Assembly (NCBI RefSeq): GCF_030269485.1
Contig: NZ_BSTL01000018.1
Span: forward strand, 62,001 to 126,000
From: Actinoplanes sp. NBRC 103695
GTDB taxonomy: Bacteria; Actinomycetota; Actinomycetes; Mycobacteriales; Micromonosporaceae
Reading direction: 5' to 3'
DNA length: 64,000 bases
The notes beneath the pieces were generated by a model, which saw only the letters and a program-made list of their open reading frames with translations, did no database searches and was not told the DNA's origin. Positions 8,667 to 17,811 of the stretch are shown one piece after another. A program made the translations under genes and the position numbers. How positions within the stretch are numbered: position 1 is the first letter of the stretch; each line of letters starts with the position of its first letter.

Positions 8667-9704
8667 CTACGCGGCGAGGGCCTCGTCTGCGGCCGGGGTG
8701 ACGGTCGTGTCGCCGTCGCTGGCCGGGGCGTCGCTCGTGTCGCCGTCGCCGTCGCCGTCGCTGGCCGGGGCGGCGGCCGGGCGGGTCATCAGTGCGGCCA
8801 CCTCCGGGGACGGCGCCGGGGGGTTGTCGACCAGGGCGAAATGCACCGGGGCGGGGTTGGTCATCACCAGCACACCGAGCCCGGTGAGCGCGTTCATGGC
8901 GTTGAGGCACGCGCCCGAGCTACGCCCACCCAACTCACGCCCGGCCGTGCCGGGGGTGACGTCGTGGCCGGGGCCGAGGTCGCGCATGAACGCCTCGACC
9001 AGGTTGCGCAGGCCGTTCTTGCCCAACTTCGGCGACCCGTCGCTGTTGATGTCGCCGGTGGCGCGGCCGGTACCGCCGGTGCGGCGGCCGGTGGCCGAGG
9101 GGCGCCGTACCCGGCGGGTGTGCCCGCACGTCGGGCACGTGACGTGCGTCGGGGCGTTGGCCGGGTCCACCGTGGCGAGGTCGCCGTCCCCGCGCACCCA
9201 CAGTTCCTCCCCGTCGTCGCCCACGGGCAGGCGCCGCGCGGCACCCGCGACCTCCATTGCGGCGAGGATCGTGTCGCCGGTGGCCGGGGCGAGACCGCTC
9301 TCGGCGATGGCGACCGCCGCCGAAACGCCGTCCGGGTGGTCGCCGAGCACCCCGGCCATGATCAGGACCTTCAGATCCGGCTGACGCGGCGCGGCCGGTG
9401 CGGGCGCCTCGTCCGCCGGGGCCGCCGCGTCGTCCGCCACGGGCGCCTCGTCCGCCGGGGCCGCCGCGTCGTCCGCCACGGGGTGCCAGATGTCGGCGCT
9501 CTTGCGGTTGCCGTTGGCGGGGCCGGGGGTGCGGGTGGCGGTGCCGGTGGTTTCCATCGTGGCGAGGGCCTTTGCGGCGGTGGAGGCGCCGATGCCGGCC
9601 TCGGTGGCGAGGTCGCGGACGGTGATGCCGTCGGGGTGGTTGGCCAGGGTGCGCGCGACGGTCTCGGCGGTGGTCGGCGCGGTGGTGGGCGTGGTTGTGG
9701 TCAT
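8667..9704 (-). CDS. Winged-helix (MarR/IclR-like) DNA-binding protein
   Basis: 345 residues. ATG at 9704 with ACGGAGG 9 nt upstream; it is the first gene of the second minus-strand block. The N-terminus contains a winged-helix-like unit: ETVARTLANHPDGITVRDLA, then EAGIGASTAAKALATMETTG. A second similar unit follows the repeat linker (VLGDHPDGVSAAVAIAESG, TGDTILAAMEVAGAARRL). A CPTC zinc knuckle lies near residue 200. The C-terminus has a further helical unit and an acidic Asp/Ser tail. The linker holds an exact 13-residue duplication. It may regulate this block; that is inferred from position. Confidence 0.65.
   Translation of the reverse strand: MTTTTPTTAPTTAETVARTLANHPDGITVRDLATEAGIGASTAAKALATMETTGTATRTPGPANGNRKSADIWHPVADDAAAPADEAPVADDAAAPADEAPAPAAPRQPDLKVLIMAGVLGDHPDGVSAAVAIAESGLAPATGDTILAAMEVAGAARRLPVGDDGEELWVRGDGDLATVDPANAPTHVTCPTCGHTRRVRRPSATGRRTGGTGRATGDINSDGSPKLGKNGLRNLVEAFMRDLGPGHDVTPGTAGRELGGRSSGACLNAMNALTGLGVLVMTNPAPVHFALVDNPPAPSPEVAALMTRPAAAPASDGDGDGDTSDAPASDGDTTVTPAADEALAA
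9402..9480 (-). repeat. 39-bp tandem duplication inside the winged-helix gene
   Basis: Two back-to-back copies of a 39-bp unit (9402-9440 and 9441-9479), coding for two copies of VADDAAAPADEAP. The unit is in frame and falls between the two winged-helix-like modules, so it lengthens an acidic linker. Confidence 0.85.
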
Positions 9705-10140
9705 GGCGAATAGCCTCCGTACAAATAGGGGTCGGCAATGGCGATTCCGCGTGCGCGTGGTGCGCTTTTGTTTGGCGGTTCGCCGGGGCTGTTTTTGTTG
9801 CCCACGTCCATGGACGCTCGATGGCCGATGGTTGTCAACCCCGTTGCGCAAGACTCTTTCTGCGGTACGCATCGCCCCGGTTTCAGTCTCCGTTTCCGGG
9901 GGCTATGCCGCCGGCCGGAAACGCTATTTGACGGCCCTGTATTCGTCGCTGCGGCGCGTTCAGCGTGTCTCCGCTGTCCTGTATGGGCTCAACGGCTGAC
10001 GGGGCGTACGGGCGACATCGGCGGGCAGCGGTTTTCGGCCGCTTACCAAAAACGCGCCGCGCGTCCGGCGGCGGGCCGGATGCACGGCGCGATTGGCACA
10101 GACGACATACTCGTATGGTGCGGAAAATCACTTCACTGGT
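9705..10140. other. Intergenic spacer between transfer operon and second block
   Basis: About 430 nt with no convincing gene on either strand. It holds a terminator-like hairpin near its right side (10047-10073) and, at its left end, the ribosome site of the gene starting at 9704. The promoter for that gene must lie here; a TTGACA on the minus strand at 9838-9833 has no good -10 partner. Base composition is less GC-biased than the neighbouring genes. Confidence 0.5.
10047..10073 (-). terminator. Rho-independent-like terminator of the transfer operon
   Basis: On the minus strand a CGCCGC stem, 7-nt loop, GCGGCG stem, then CG and a run of five T. It starts about 70 nt after the M23 gene stop at 10141, where the long minus-strand operon ends. 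Confidence 0.55.
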
Positions 10141-11187
10141 TTATAGGGGTACGCCTTTCTGCCGCATGAACGGAACCGGGTTTATAGCATTCGCCTCGGT
10201 GGCCGGATAACCCTCGTGGATCTCGTAGTGCAAATGCGGGCCGGAGGAATTGCCGGAGGTTCCGACGTTGCCGATGGGCTGTCCGGCCGTGACCGTCTGG
10301 CCGACGTGCACGATGGGTTGGCGCACCATATGGCAGTAGCGCGACACGATGACTGCGGCGTGCCGGATCTCCACATACCACCCGCACCCACCAAGCCCGG
10401 GGTACCCGTCGCGGTCACACGGCATGGAAGGGCTGAACGGGGCGTCCCACGAGTTGCCCGCGATGTTGCACCGCACCTTCACGACCACGCCGCCGGACGC
10501 GGCATGGATCACGGTGCCCCGCGCGGCGATGAGGTCGACGCCGTTGTGGTGGGGCCGGTCAGGGGTGCGGAACCCAGAGCCCACGGTGCCCGCGACGGGA
10601 CGGGTCCACCCGGACGCGGCGATTGCCGCACCGTCACAGGTCGGCAGCGTGCCGCCGGTGTACGCGGAGACGATCTCGGTAGCCCGCGCCTCATGTTTCG
10701 CGTACGCATCCGGGTACGCCGATCGTTGCACCCGCTGTGCCGCTTCCGTGAGCGGCATGCTTTGCCACCCGGACACGGCGAGGAGGTGCTCGTAGAACTT
10801 CCCGGCGGCGTAATCGGGGTTCATGATCTGTTCCGGGGTGCCCCATCCTTGCGACGGCCGCTGTTGGAACAGTCCCAACGAGTCGTCCGGCCCACCCCCG
10901 GTGTTGATCAGATCGGACTCTTGCAGCGCGGTCGCAACGGCGATCACCCACCCGCGCACCGGTACCCGCATCCGCTCACCCACGGCCACGATCACCCCGG
11001 CATTGTGGGCCTGCTCGCCCGACAGCCCGGCCGGGGCCGCGCCGGGCGTGGTCACGGCACCGAGACACCCGCCCCCGTCCGCACCGCCGCCGCCGAACAC
11101 CGACGAGACCACCCCGGCGGCGGCAGCCGTGATCAACACCAGGAACACAACGAGCCCACCCGCGATCCACCCGACTAGCCGTCCCAC
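10141..11187 (-). CDS. Transglycosylase-like/M23 peptidase wall hydrolase of the T4SS
   Basis: 348 residues from GTG 11187, overlapping the upstream stop by 13 nt; GAGGGTGG lies just upstream. Order: an N-terminal membrane anchor (GRLVGWIAGGLVVFLVLITA); a lysozyme-like transglycosylase segment with the probable catalytic Glu in ATALQESDLINTGGG and SLGLFQQRPSQGWG; and a C-terminal lysostaphin-type M23 domain with HHNGVDL and HLHYEIH zinc ligands. Such two-domain enzymes locally open peptidoglycan for conjugation machinery, and its place at the end of the transfer operon fits. The anchor suggests it acts outside the membrane. An ATG at 11262 is an alternative, less likely start. Confidence 0.85.
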   Translation of the reverse strand: MGRLVGWIAGGLVVFLVLITAAAAGVVSSVFGGGGADGGGCLGAVTTPGAAPAGLSGEQAHNAGVIVAVGERMRVPVRGWVIAVATALQESDLINTGGGPDDSLGLFQQRPSQGWGTPEQIMNPDYAAGKFYEHLLAVSGWQSMPLTEAAQRVQRSAYPDAYAKHEARATEIVSAYTGGTLPTCDGAAIAASGWTRPVAGTVGSGFRTPDRPHHNGVDLIAARGTVIHAASGGVVVKVRCNIAGNSWDAPFSPSMPCDRDGYPGLGGCGWYVEIRHAAVIVSRYCHMVRQPIVHVGQTVTAGQPIGNVGTSGNSSGPHLHYEIHEGYPATEANAINPVPFMRQKGVPL

Positions 11188-12074
11188 GGCGCGCCACCCT
11201 CGGCGGCCGGGGCGGGCAGCTCGGCCAGCCGGACCCGGCCGGCGTGCCCGACGAGGCGCCACACCGGCCCGGCCGGGCCGCCCGCCCCGGCCGCGTGGTC
11301 GGCGGCGGCGGTCGCCACCGTCACCCCGTCCGGCACGCCCGCACGGGTCAGATGGGCGTACAGGTTGCTCTCGCGGGCGGCGGTGGGGAGCCAGAACAGG
11401 ACCGGGTACGCCCGGCGCGGCGGAAGCGCCGCATAGCCGGTCAGCTTGCCCGCGACCCGCCGCAACGGTTCGGTGCCGAGATCGATCTCGACCCAGAACG
11501 GCACCGGCCGCGCGCCGTCAACCCACACGCCGTGACCGTCCGGGCGGACCAGGTTGCCGCACGCCTCACGGCATCGGGCCTCGTTCCACCACGCGGACAG
11601 CCGCGCGCCGGGGTTGGTGCGGGCGTGCGCGGACAGCGCGACGAAAAACCCGTTCACCGTCACGAGGTGCGCCAGCGTTGGGGACATCGCCAGCCGGGCC
11701 GTGGCGTCGCGTACAGCGGCCGGACGAGGCAGCGCAGCGCCGTTTCCGGCCGCGACAAGGGCCGCGCCGACCGGGCCGAGGGTCCACCTCCACGCTTGCG
11801 AGCCGGGCCTCTGGTAGTGCCGGAACCGGTCGAGGATGTCTCGATCATGAAGGGTGTTGAGTCGGTTGCGGGCTCGGCCGGTGGAACCGAAGACCAGGTC
11901 GACGAGCTGGTCGGTGGTGAAGGTCTGGTGCTGGTCGAGCAGGTCGAGAATGCGCCGGTCGCGGGGCGTGAGGCGAGCGAGTTCGCCGGCCACGACGGAC
12001 GCCGTAAGGCGGAAACTGCCGCTGGCAGAGGTACGGGTAGGAGGGATATCTCTTATCAGTCGGCTCCGGTCCAT
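11175..12074 (-). CDS. Replication-relaxation family protein
   Basis: 299 residues. The N-terminal winged-helix region (ARLTPRDRRILDLLDQHQ, TTDQLVDLVFGSTGRARNRL) is followed by LHDRDILDRFRHYQRPGSQAW, typical of the Replic_Relax family (PF13814 by recollection). The middle carries HLVTVNGFFVALSAHAR and the C-terminus FWVEIDLGTEPLRRVAGKL, an endonuclease-fold-like signature with an acidic E-x-D. These proteins accompany plasmid and ICE mobilisation genes in actinobacteria; a role in strand processing is proposed, not proven. It overlaps the VirD4 gene by 19 nt, so coupled translation is likely. Confidence 0.8.
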   Translation of the reverse strand: MDRSRLIRDIPPTRTSASGSFRLTASVVAGELARLTPRDRRILDLLDQHQTFTTDQLVDLVFGSTGRARNRLNTLHDRDILDRFRHYQRPGSQAWRWTLGPVGAALVAAGNGAALPRPAAVRDATARLAMSPTLAHLVTVNGFFVALSAHARTNPGARLSAWWNEARCREACGNLVRPDGHGVWVDGARPVPFWVEIDLGTEPLRRVAGKLTGYAALPPRRAYPVLFWLPTAARESNLYAHLTRAGVPDGVTVATAAADHAAGAGGPAGPVWRLVGHAGRVRLAELPAPAAEGGAPWDG

Positions 12075-13690
12075 GGGTCCTCCAGCCCGTCATCGACGTG
12101 CGCGTACGACGTGTTCAAGGGGGCGTGTTCACCCGAGCGGTCGGACTCGTTGGAAAACTCGTTGGATTGCTCGTTAGAGGTCTCGTTAGACCACTCGCCC
12201 TGCTGGACATCAGATGCAGTGAATGTGTTGCGACCGACCAGATCCGGCACCGACCCATCGACAGACGCAGATCGCTCAGGGCTGGTCGTGGCAGTCGCGG
12301 TTTCGCTGAGCAGCCGCCGACGATCCTTGATCGGCAGGCCGGTGTGCTCGCGGGCCGCCTGACAGAGGACGGCCGCTCGACCCGGCTGCGCCGGCGGTGG
12401 AGGTTCGGTGTCGGCGGTGACCGGCGGCACCACCCGGCCACCGGCGACCGGCCGCAGGACGACCTCGTAGCCGCCGAGCCGGATCAGGTCGCCGTCATCG
12501 AGGTACGGCCGCAGGTGCCGGGCCTGGTCGATGGCGTCGCGCGGGGCGAGGGCGAAGTACACCTTGTTGCGGGCGTTGGCGTCGATCGCCTCCACCATGT
12601 CGCCGGAGAGCTGCCCGAGGTACTGGTGGGCGAGCAGCCACGAGACGTGCAGGCCGCGGGACTCGGCGAGGGCGTCATCGATACCGATGGGCAGGTGCAG
12701 GAAGTTGTGGCACTCGTCCAACACGATCATGGCGTCGGGCCGGTCGTCTTCGGGGATCCGAGCGCGGGCGGTCGTGGCCTGCCACAGCCCGGCCAGCAAC
12801 AGGGAGCCGACCAGGCGGGTGCCGTCCTCGCCGATGACACCTTTGGGGAGCCGGCACAACATGACGCCGCCGTCGAGGATGTCGGCGAAGGAGAACGTGG
12901 TCGCCGGCACCCCGAACAGCGACATCGCCAGGGGGTGCGCCAAGACGAGGCGTAGGCGGGACAGCAGCGGGGCGACCAGGCCGGAGCGCTGCGCGGTGGG
13001 CAGCTCGTTGAACCCTTCCCAGAACTCGCCGAGGGTGTTGCCCTCCCATGCGTTCAACCGGCTCGTGACGGCGTTGACCCGGGCGGCGCGCCACCCTGCG
13101 TCGGACAGCAGCCGGGGCAGTTGGGCCAGGGTGGCGCCGGGCAGATGGGCGAGGGTGAGCAGCCCGTGATAGCAGATGTCGGCGGTGCGGTGTCCCCACC
13201 ACCGCGACCAGACCTTCGCCATCACCGCCGTGAGGTTGGCGGCCACATCGTGCGGGCTGCCGCCGTGCACGGCCGGGTCGAGCAGGTTGATCGCCGGTGG
13301 GGCTTTGCGCTCGTCCGGGTCGATGCGCACCAGGCGGTCGCCGCAGCTCCTCGGCAGGCGGGCGAGGAGGTCACGGATGAGGTCGCCCTTGGCCGGGTCG
13401 AACGCGGCCACGCCACGGCCGGCCTCGACGTCGGCGAGGATCATGTTCTGGAGCAGCGTGGTCTTGCCGGTACCCGTCGGGCCGAGGCAGTGGACGTGGA
13501 AGCGGCAGTCAGCCAGGGAGATTCCGACACGCATGCGAGGGCCGGCGTTGGCGACGCCGATGACCTTGCCGCCCAGGCCATGGCGTTCCTCGAGCGGCAC
13601 CAGGTTGAGCCGGCGTCGGCCCTCGTCCGTCGCCGCGGCCACACGCGTCGCCGAGCGGGCCTTCGTCGGCTCGGACGGGCGGCCGGTCAT
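12056..13690 (-). CDS. VirD4/TraG-type conjugative ATPase (coupling protein)
   Basis: 544 residues from ATG 13690, overlapping the upstream stop as ATGA. Walker A GPTGTGKTT at about residues 70-78, AFDPAKGDLIRDLLARLP just after, and Walker B MIVLDECHNF at about 321-330, then ARNKVYFALAPRDA, all typical of VirD4/TraG-family DNA pumps. It lacks the usual N-terminal membrane segments; the preceding gene has one and may supply the anchor. The C-terminus ends with four SNEx tetrapeptides and an acidic tail. Predicted to link DNA substrate to the secretion channel. Confidence 0.88.
   Translation of the reverse strand: MTGRPSEPTKARSATRVAAATDEGRRRLNLVPLEERHGLGGKVIGVANAGPRMRVGISLADCRFHVHCLGPTGTGKTTLLQNMILADVEAGRGVAAFDPAKGDLIRDLLARLPRSCGDRLVRIDPDERKAPPAINLLDPAVHGGSPHDVAANLTAVMAKVWSRWWGHRTADICYHGLLTLAHLPGATLAQLPRLLSDAGWRAARVNAVTSRLNAWEGNTLGEFWEGFNELPTAQRSGLVAPLLSRLRLVLAHPLAMSLFGVPATTFSFADILDGGVMLCRLPKGVIGEDGTRLVGSLLLAGLWQATTARARIPEDDRPDAMIVLDECHNFLHLPIGIDDALAESRGLHVSWLLAHQYLGQLSGDMVEAIDANARNKVYFALAPRDAIDQARHLRPYLDDGDLIRLGGYEVVLRPVAGGRVVPPVTADTEPPPPAQPGRAAVLCQAAREHTGLPIKDRRRLLSETATATTSPERSASVDGSVPDLVGRNTFTASDVQQGEWSNETSNEQSNEFSNESDRSGEHAPLNTSYAHVDDGLEDPWTGAD
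12146..12193 (-). repeat. 12-bp tandem repeat, four copies, in VirD4 gene tail
   Basis: CTCGTT recurs at 12146, 12158, 12170 and 12182, exactly 12 bp apart, in this AT-richer patch. On the coding strand it encodes SNET-SNEQ-SNEF-SNES near the C-terminus. Confidence 0.8.
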
Positions 13691-15048
13691 GCGGGGCTCC
13701 AGATGGTCGGCGGGTCGTCGTCCTCGGCGCTGCGATCCGCTGGCACGGCCGGGCGGGCGCCGGCCTCTCGACCGGAGGTCCAGGCGGTGGTGCGGAAGAC
13801 GTCGCGGGTGGCGGCGCGGCGGCGGGACGCGGCGCCGGGCAGGCCATAGGCGGCCGGCTCGCTGGGCAGCCCGGCCAGCGCGGCGGCTTCGGTGACGGAG
13901 ACGAGACTCATCCGGGTCTCGGGCACCCACCGGTCGGCCGCCGCGACCGCGCCACGGTGCAGCCGGCGGCGGGTGAAGTGCGCGGAGAGCAGCCCGAAAC
14001 CGCTGGTGATGTCGGCGGCTGCCGCCCGTGCGGCGGCCGTGGTCGGGCCGGTGGCGACCGCGTGTACGGCGACGAGCAGGTGCGGCGCGTCGGCGAACTT
14101 CGCCCGCGCCTGCCGGGCCAGCTCAGCCATGTAGGGGTCAGTCGGCCCGGCGCGTCGCTTCGAGCCGGACGGGCCGGGAACGACGAAGTCCAACACGCCG
14201 AGCATCAGCGCGCGCAGCCCATCGGCCAGCAAGGCGGCGGCGCGGGCCGTCCCCTTGGCGCGGCGGGCACGCTCGGGGTTGGTCATAGCGCGGCGAAGTA
14301 GCCGCAGCCGCCGGGCGGGTGCCCGGCCGAGGTGGACCTGTAGCAGGGCGCCGCCGGTACGGCCGGCCGAGGCGAGCCCGTCGTAGACGGCGCGCAGCCG
14401 GTCATCCTCCGGTGCGCCCACATCGGTACCCCGGCGCGGCGGCGGCGTGACGTCCTCGACCAGGGGAAGCCACTCCGGCTGGGTCGGCCACACCGCCTGG
14501 ACGGCGACCGCGCCGGTAGTCGGCACACGCGGCGCTCTGGTCTGTTCGGCGCGTACGCCGGGCCAGCCGCGTTGCAGCAGCCGCACCACGGCGGTCGGGT
14601 TCACCCCGGGCGGCAGCCACAGCCCGCACCGCATCCCGTCCGGGTCGGCGGCCACCTCCCAGATGAGCCGGGCCGGGCGCCACGCGCGGCTGCGCGGCGC
14701 GGGCAGCACCGTCGCGAGTAGCCGCCACAGGCCGACGGTCGCGGCCGGTGTTGCGGTCACCGGCGGGGTGATCTGCAACCACCGCGCACCGGCCGCGTGG
14801 CGGCGCCAGACCCGCCGCCGCCAAACCTTCCAGGCGATCCGGACGGCGATCAGCGCCGCGACGGCGGCCAGCAGCACCGGCCACCTGTCCCGGAGCAGAT
14901 GCCAGGCCGCGCCGGTGGCGTCGTCGCCCCACGTGCCGCACAGCAGCTCGCCGACGAACGAGCCGGGTACGCCGTCGCGGCCCGGCACGCAACCGGCGGG
15001 TGCCGCAGGCGGCGGCGCGGACGACGACGGAATGAAGACAGGGATCAT
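13687..15048 (-). CDS. Membrane-anchored T4SS accessory protein
   Basis: 453 residues. ATG 15048 is preferred over TTG 15069 because GGAG lies 6 nt upstream of it. After a Pro-rich N-terminus and a Cys pair (about residues 20-38) there is a membrane helix near residues 57-75 (WPVLLAAVAALIAVRIAWKVW) and then a large cytosolic part, with GMRCGLWLPPGVNPTAVVRLL and later ARQARAKFADAPHLLVAVHAV. Its place between VirB4 and VirD4 in coupled genes is that of the SCO6880-like/PcfD-like accessory subunits of actinobacterial secretion loci. It may dock the soluble ATPases to the membrane. Family assignment is tentative. Confidence 0.65.
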   Translation of the reverse strand: MIPVFIPSSSAPPPAAPAGCVPGRDGVPGSFVGELLCGTWGDDATGAAWHLLRDRWPVLLAAVAALIAVRIAWKVWRRRVWRRHAAGARWLQITPPVTATPAATVGLWRLLATVLPAPRSRAWRPARLIWEVAADPDGMRCGLWLPPGVNPTAVVRLLQRGWPGVRAEQTRAPRVPTTGAVAVQAVWPTQPEWLPLVEDVTPPPRRGTDVGAPEDDRLRAVYDGLASAGRTGGALLQVHLGRAPARRLRLLRRAMTNPERARRAKGTARAAALLADGLRALMLGVLDFVVPGPSGSKRRAGPTDPYMAELARQARAKFADAPHLLVAVHAVATGPTTAAARAAAADITSGFGLLSAHFTRRRLHRGAVAAADRWVPETRMSLVSVTEAAALAGLPSEPAAYGLPGAASRRRAATRDVFRTTAWTSGREAGARPAVPADRSAEDDDPPTIWSPA

Positions 15049-15088
15049 CGAGGACTCCGAATCAACCAAGAAGGGAAAGCCCCGGCGG

Positions 15089-16882
15089 TCAGCGGCGGCG
15101 GGCGGCGGGGCCGGCCACCGGACCGGTGAGGATGAAGTCGCTCTCCACCGGATCGGGCTGCGCGCGGAACGCCACCCGCGCGGACCCGGCCGTCAGCAGG
15201 GCGTCGCCACGCTGGCAGGACAGCAGGAACGCCCGCTCGCCGTCGGTGAGCCCGAACGCCTCAGCCACCGCCGAGATCGCCTGCGCTGCCTGCCGCAGCA
15301 GTATCTGTGTCGCAGCGTTGGACACGACCGCGCGGCCGGTCTTGGTCGCCAGGACATCGGCGGCGTCCTGAGTGACCACCGTCAGGGCGACGCCGTACTT
15401 CCGCGCCGACTTCGCGAGGGTCTCCAGGAACACGCCGCCGCGCCCGCCGGACAGCAGCTTCCACGCCTCGTCCACCAGCACCATCCGCAGCACGTCCGGC
15501 CGCTGGCCGGAGGCCGTAGCGCCGCGCACGGTCCGCCAGATGGTGTCCAAGGTGAGCAGCGTCCCGACCGCGTGCAGTTGCTCGGGCAGGTCCTTGAGCG
15601 CGTACACGACGAGGTGTCCGGTCGCGGCGGTGGTGGTCGGCCCGTCGAACAGGCCCTTCATGCTGCCGGCAACGTACGGGTGCAGCCGGGCGGCGACCCG
15701 GCGGCCGGCGTCGTCGAGGCGTTCCAGCTCGGCCATCACATCCGCGAGGAGCGGCACGGGGCGCCGCCAGGTGCGCGGATCGGTGGTGATGCCCTTGGCC
15801 CGGTAGGCGGCCAGCACCGCGATATCCAGCGAGCGGGCCTCGTCGCCGGGCAGCGGGACACTGGTGGCGGTGTCACCGGCGCCCATCACCGTGACCAGGG
15901 TTTGCATGAACCGTGCCCGCTCGCCCAGCGCGTCATCGTCGCCGGGCGGCAGGTCGAGCGGGTTGATCCGCACCTCGGGGGCGCCGAGCCGGATCACCAC
16001 CCCGCCGGCCTTGTCCGCGAGGGCCAGGTATTCGTCTTCCGGGTCGATGACGAACGCCTCGACGCCGAGCAGCAGGTTGCACCACAGGTCGTGCTTGGCG
16101 ATGGTGGACTTGCCTTCACCGGAGCGGGCGAGGATGACCGCGTTGTAGTTGGTCTGCGCCCAGCGGTCCCACACCACCACGCCCGGCGAGTGCAGGTTCA
16201 GCCCGTAAAACACGCCCATCCCGGTGTCGGCGGCGGTCTCCGGCAGATCCGGGCTGGTGAACGGAAAGCTCGCGGCGAGGGCGTCGGTGTCGAAGACCCG
16301 GTTCATGCCCAGGGCGTCGAACGCGAGGGGCAGGCTGGTGACCCAAGCCTGCAACTGCCGCCACGTCATCGGCGCGGTGTCCAACAGCAGCGACGCCGCC
16401 AGGGACCGCACCTCGACCACCCGGTCGGCGAGCTCCTGCTCGCTGCCGGCCCGCACGGTCAGATAGGTACCAACGCGGAACAGCCGTGACTCGCCCCGCG
16501 CGACCCGGGCGGCCATCTCGGCGGCGTCGGCCGCCGCGGCGTCCAACTCCGGGTCATCGAGACGGCCGTTGGCGGCGTCCTGCCGGCGCGAGGACTCGAA
16601 CCGGCCGCGCTGCTTGCGCAACCGCTGCGAGGCCACCACCGGCGGGATCGGCTCGATGTGGAAGCACAGGTCGACCAGTCCCGGGTAGGACAGGATCGGC
16701 TCTGCCCACCCCGCCCCGACCTCGGCCGGATAGCCGGTCACCGCGAGGGTCGTGCTGTAGGTGTCAGCGACCCGGACAGACCTGCCGCCGACCTCGACCG
16801 CGTCCGGCGAACCCGGGAGCACCGTCGCGGCCTCCGGTGTGGCCCGGCGCTGGCTCGGCAGCACTGCGGATAGCAGGCTCAC
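15089..16882 (-). CDS. virB4: VirB4-family T4SS ATPase
   Basis: 597 residues from ATG 16882, overlapping the PrgI stop as ATGA. The N-terminal VirB4 domain has LFRVGTYLTVRAGSEQELADR (about 133-155). The C-terminal ATPase has GVFYGLNLHSPGVVVWDRW just before Walker A ARSGEGKST (252-260), then AFVIDPEDEYLALADKAGG. Walker B MVLVDEAWKLL lies near residue 435 and is followed by the KSARKYGVALTVVTQDAADVL sensor region. VirB4 proteins energise pilus and channel assembly. The 597-residue length is short for the family but all ATPase motifs are intact. Confidence 0.92.
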   Translation of the reverse strand: MSLLSAVLPSQRRATPEAATVLPGSPDAVEVGGRSVRVADTYSTTLAVTGYPAEVGAGWAEPILSYPGLVDLCFHIEPIPPVVASQRLRKQRGRFESSRRQDAANGRLDDPELDAAAADAAEMAARVARGESRLFRVGTYLTVRAGSEQELADRVVEVRSLAASLLLDTAPMTWRQLQAWVTSLPLAFDALGMNRVFDTDALAASFPFTSPDLPETAADTGMGVFYGLNLHSPGVVVWDRWAQTNYNAVILARSGEGKSTIAKHDLWCNLLLGVEAFVIDPEDEYLALADKAGGVVIRLGAPEVRINPLDLPPGDDDALGERARFMQTLVTVMGAGDTATSVPLPGDEARSLDIAVLAAYRAKGITTDPRTWRRPVPLLADVMAELERLDDAGRRVAARLHPYVAGSMKGLFDGPTTTAATGHLVVYALKDLPEQLHAVGTLLTLDTIWRTVRGATASGQRPDVLRMVLVDEAWKLLSGGRGGVFLETLAKSARKYGVALTVVTQDAADVLATKTGRAVVSNAATQILLRQAAQAISAVAEAFGLTDGERAFLLSCQRGDALLTAGSARVAFRAQPDPVESDFILTGPVAGPAARRR

Positions 16883-17811
16883 TGCTGGTCACCTTCCTCG
16901 GCAGGTGTTGCATACGTCGTCGTGGCGGCCGGCGCGCCGGGGTCGAGGCTGGCGGACAGCCGCGTCGCCGCATCCAGCCCATCCAGGACCCGGGCGGGAA
17001 CCTCGCAGCCGCCCAGGGCGCGCACCGCCTCGGCCGCCGCGTGGGCGGTGTGGTGCGGGCCGCGACGGCTCCGCACCGCGACGGTGACCTGCCGGTGCAG
17101 CAGCTCCCGCCGACCGGCCAGGTCTTCGAGGAACTCGGCGTGGACACGGGCAGCCTCTTCCAGCGCCGGGTGCGGCAGGGCCGGCGCAGCGGTGAGGAAC
17201 CGGTCGGCGAGGTAGGTCAGGTCCACCCGCTGCGCCCGCACGACGATCTGCGCGGGGCCGTCGAGGCTGTGCAGCCAGCGGGCGAACCCGGCGACCAAGC
17301 CGTTCTGCTCGGCCGGGGTGCGCAGCCCGAACGCCACGGTGGCGGCGGCGACCAGACCGGTGGTGCCGTCCGGGCCGAGGTCGACCAGCCCTTCGCCGGT
17401 GATGCCCTTCGCGGGCAGCCGCAGCGGCGCCGGCAGCGGGAGCCGGTCGCCCGGCCCGGCGGTGGTGGCGACCCACGCCGGGGCGGCCACCACCGGTCCA
17501 TCGGCCGGGACGAGGCGGTGCGGGCTGCGCCGGTGCCGCAATGCCGCCCACACCCAGGCGTCCAGGCTGATGCCGTCGCGACGGCCGACCGCGAGCAGGA
17601 ACGCCACCGCCGCGACCGGCATCGCGAAGGCGAGGAACACCAGCGGATGCACCCTGGTCGCCACCGCCGTCCATGCCGAGTACAGCAGCAGCCCGGTGAC
17701 GGCGAGGATCACCAACTGGCGGCCGGTCAGATTGAACGCCAGCTTGTCCGGCCGCTCGACGTCCGCCGGTACCCGAGCGCGCAACGGCGCCTCGTCACTG
17801 TGGCGGGTCAT
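16879..17811 (-). CDS. PrgI-family T4SS membrane protein
   Basis: 310 residues. The N-terminus has the PrgI pattern: ARVPADVERPDKLAFNLTGRQ, followed by two adjacent membrane helices (LVILAVTGLLLYSAWTAVATR and HPLVFLAFAMPVAAVAFLLAV, about residues 32-75) and RRDGISLDAWVWAALRHRRSP. The remaining cytosolic part is longer than in minimal PrgI (about 110 residues) and resembles the extended versions that precede VirB4 in actinobacteria. It overlaps both neighbours. Probably the VirB3-equivalent partner of VirB4. Confidence 0.85.
   Translation of the reverse strand: MTRHSDEAPLRARVPADVERPDKLAFNLTGRQLVILAVTGLLLYSAWTAVATRVHPLVFLAFAMPVAAVAFLLAVGRRDGISLDAWVWAALRHRRSPHRLVPADGPVVAAPAWVATTAGPGDRLPLPAPLRLPAKGITGEGLVDLGPDGTTGLVAAATVAFGLRTPAEQNGLVAGFARWLHSLDGPAQIVVRAQRVDLTYLADRFLTAAPALPHPALEEAARVHAEFLEDLAGRRELLHRQVTVAVRSRRGPHHTAHAAAEAVRALGGCEVPARVLDGLDAATRLSASLDPGAPAATTTYATPAEEGDQQ

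Noticed and set aside
9833..9838. TTGACA on the minus strand as promoter for the winged-helix gene
   Set aside because: No acceptable -10 box 16-18 nt downstream.
10216..11178. Long plus-strand frame opposite the M23 gene
   Set aside because: Antisense shadow; the minus strand encodes clear M23 and transglycosylase motifs.
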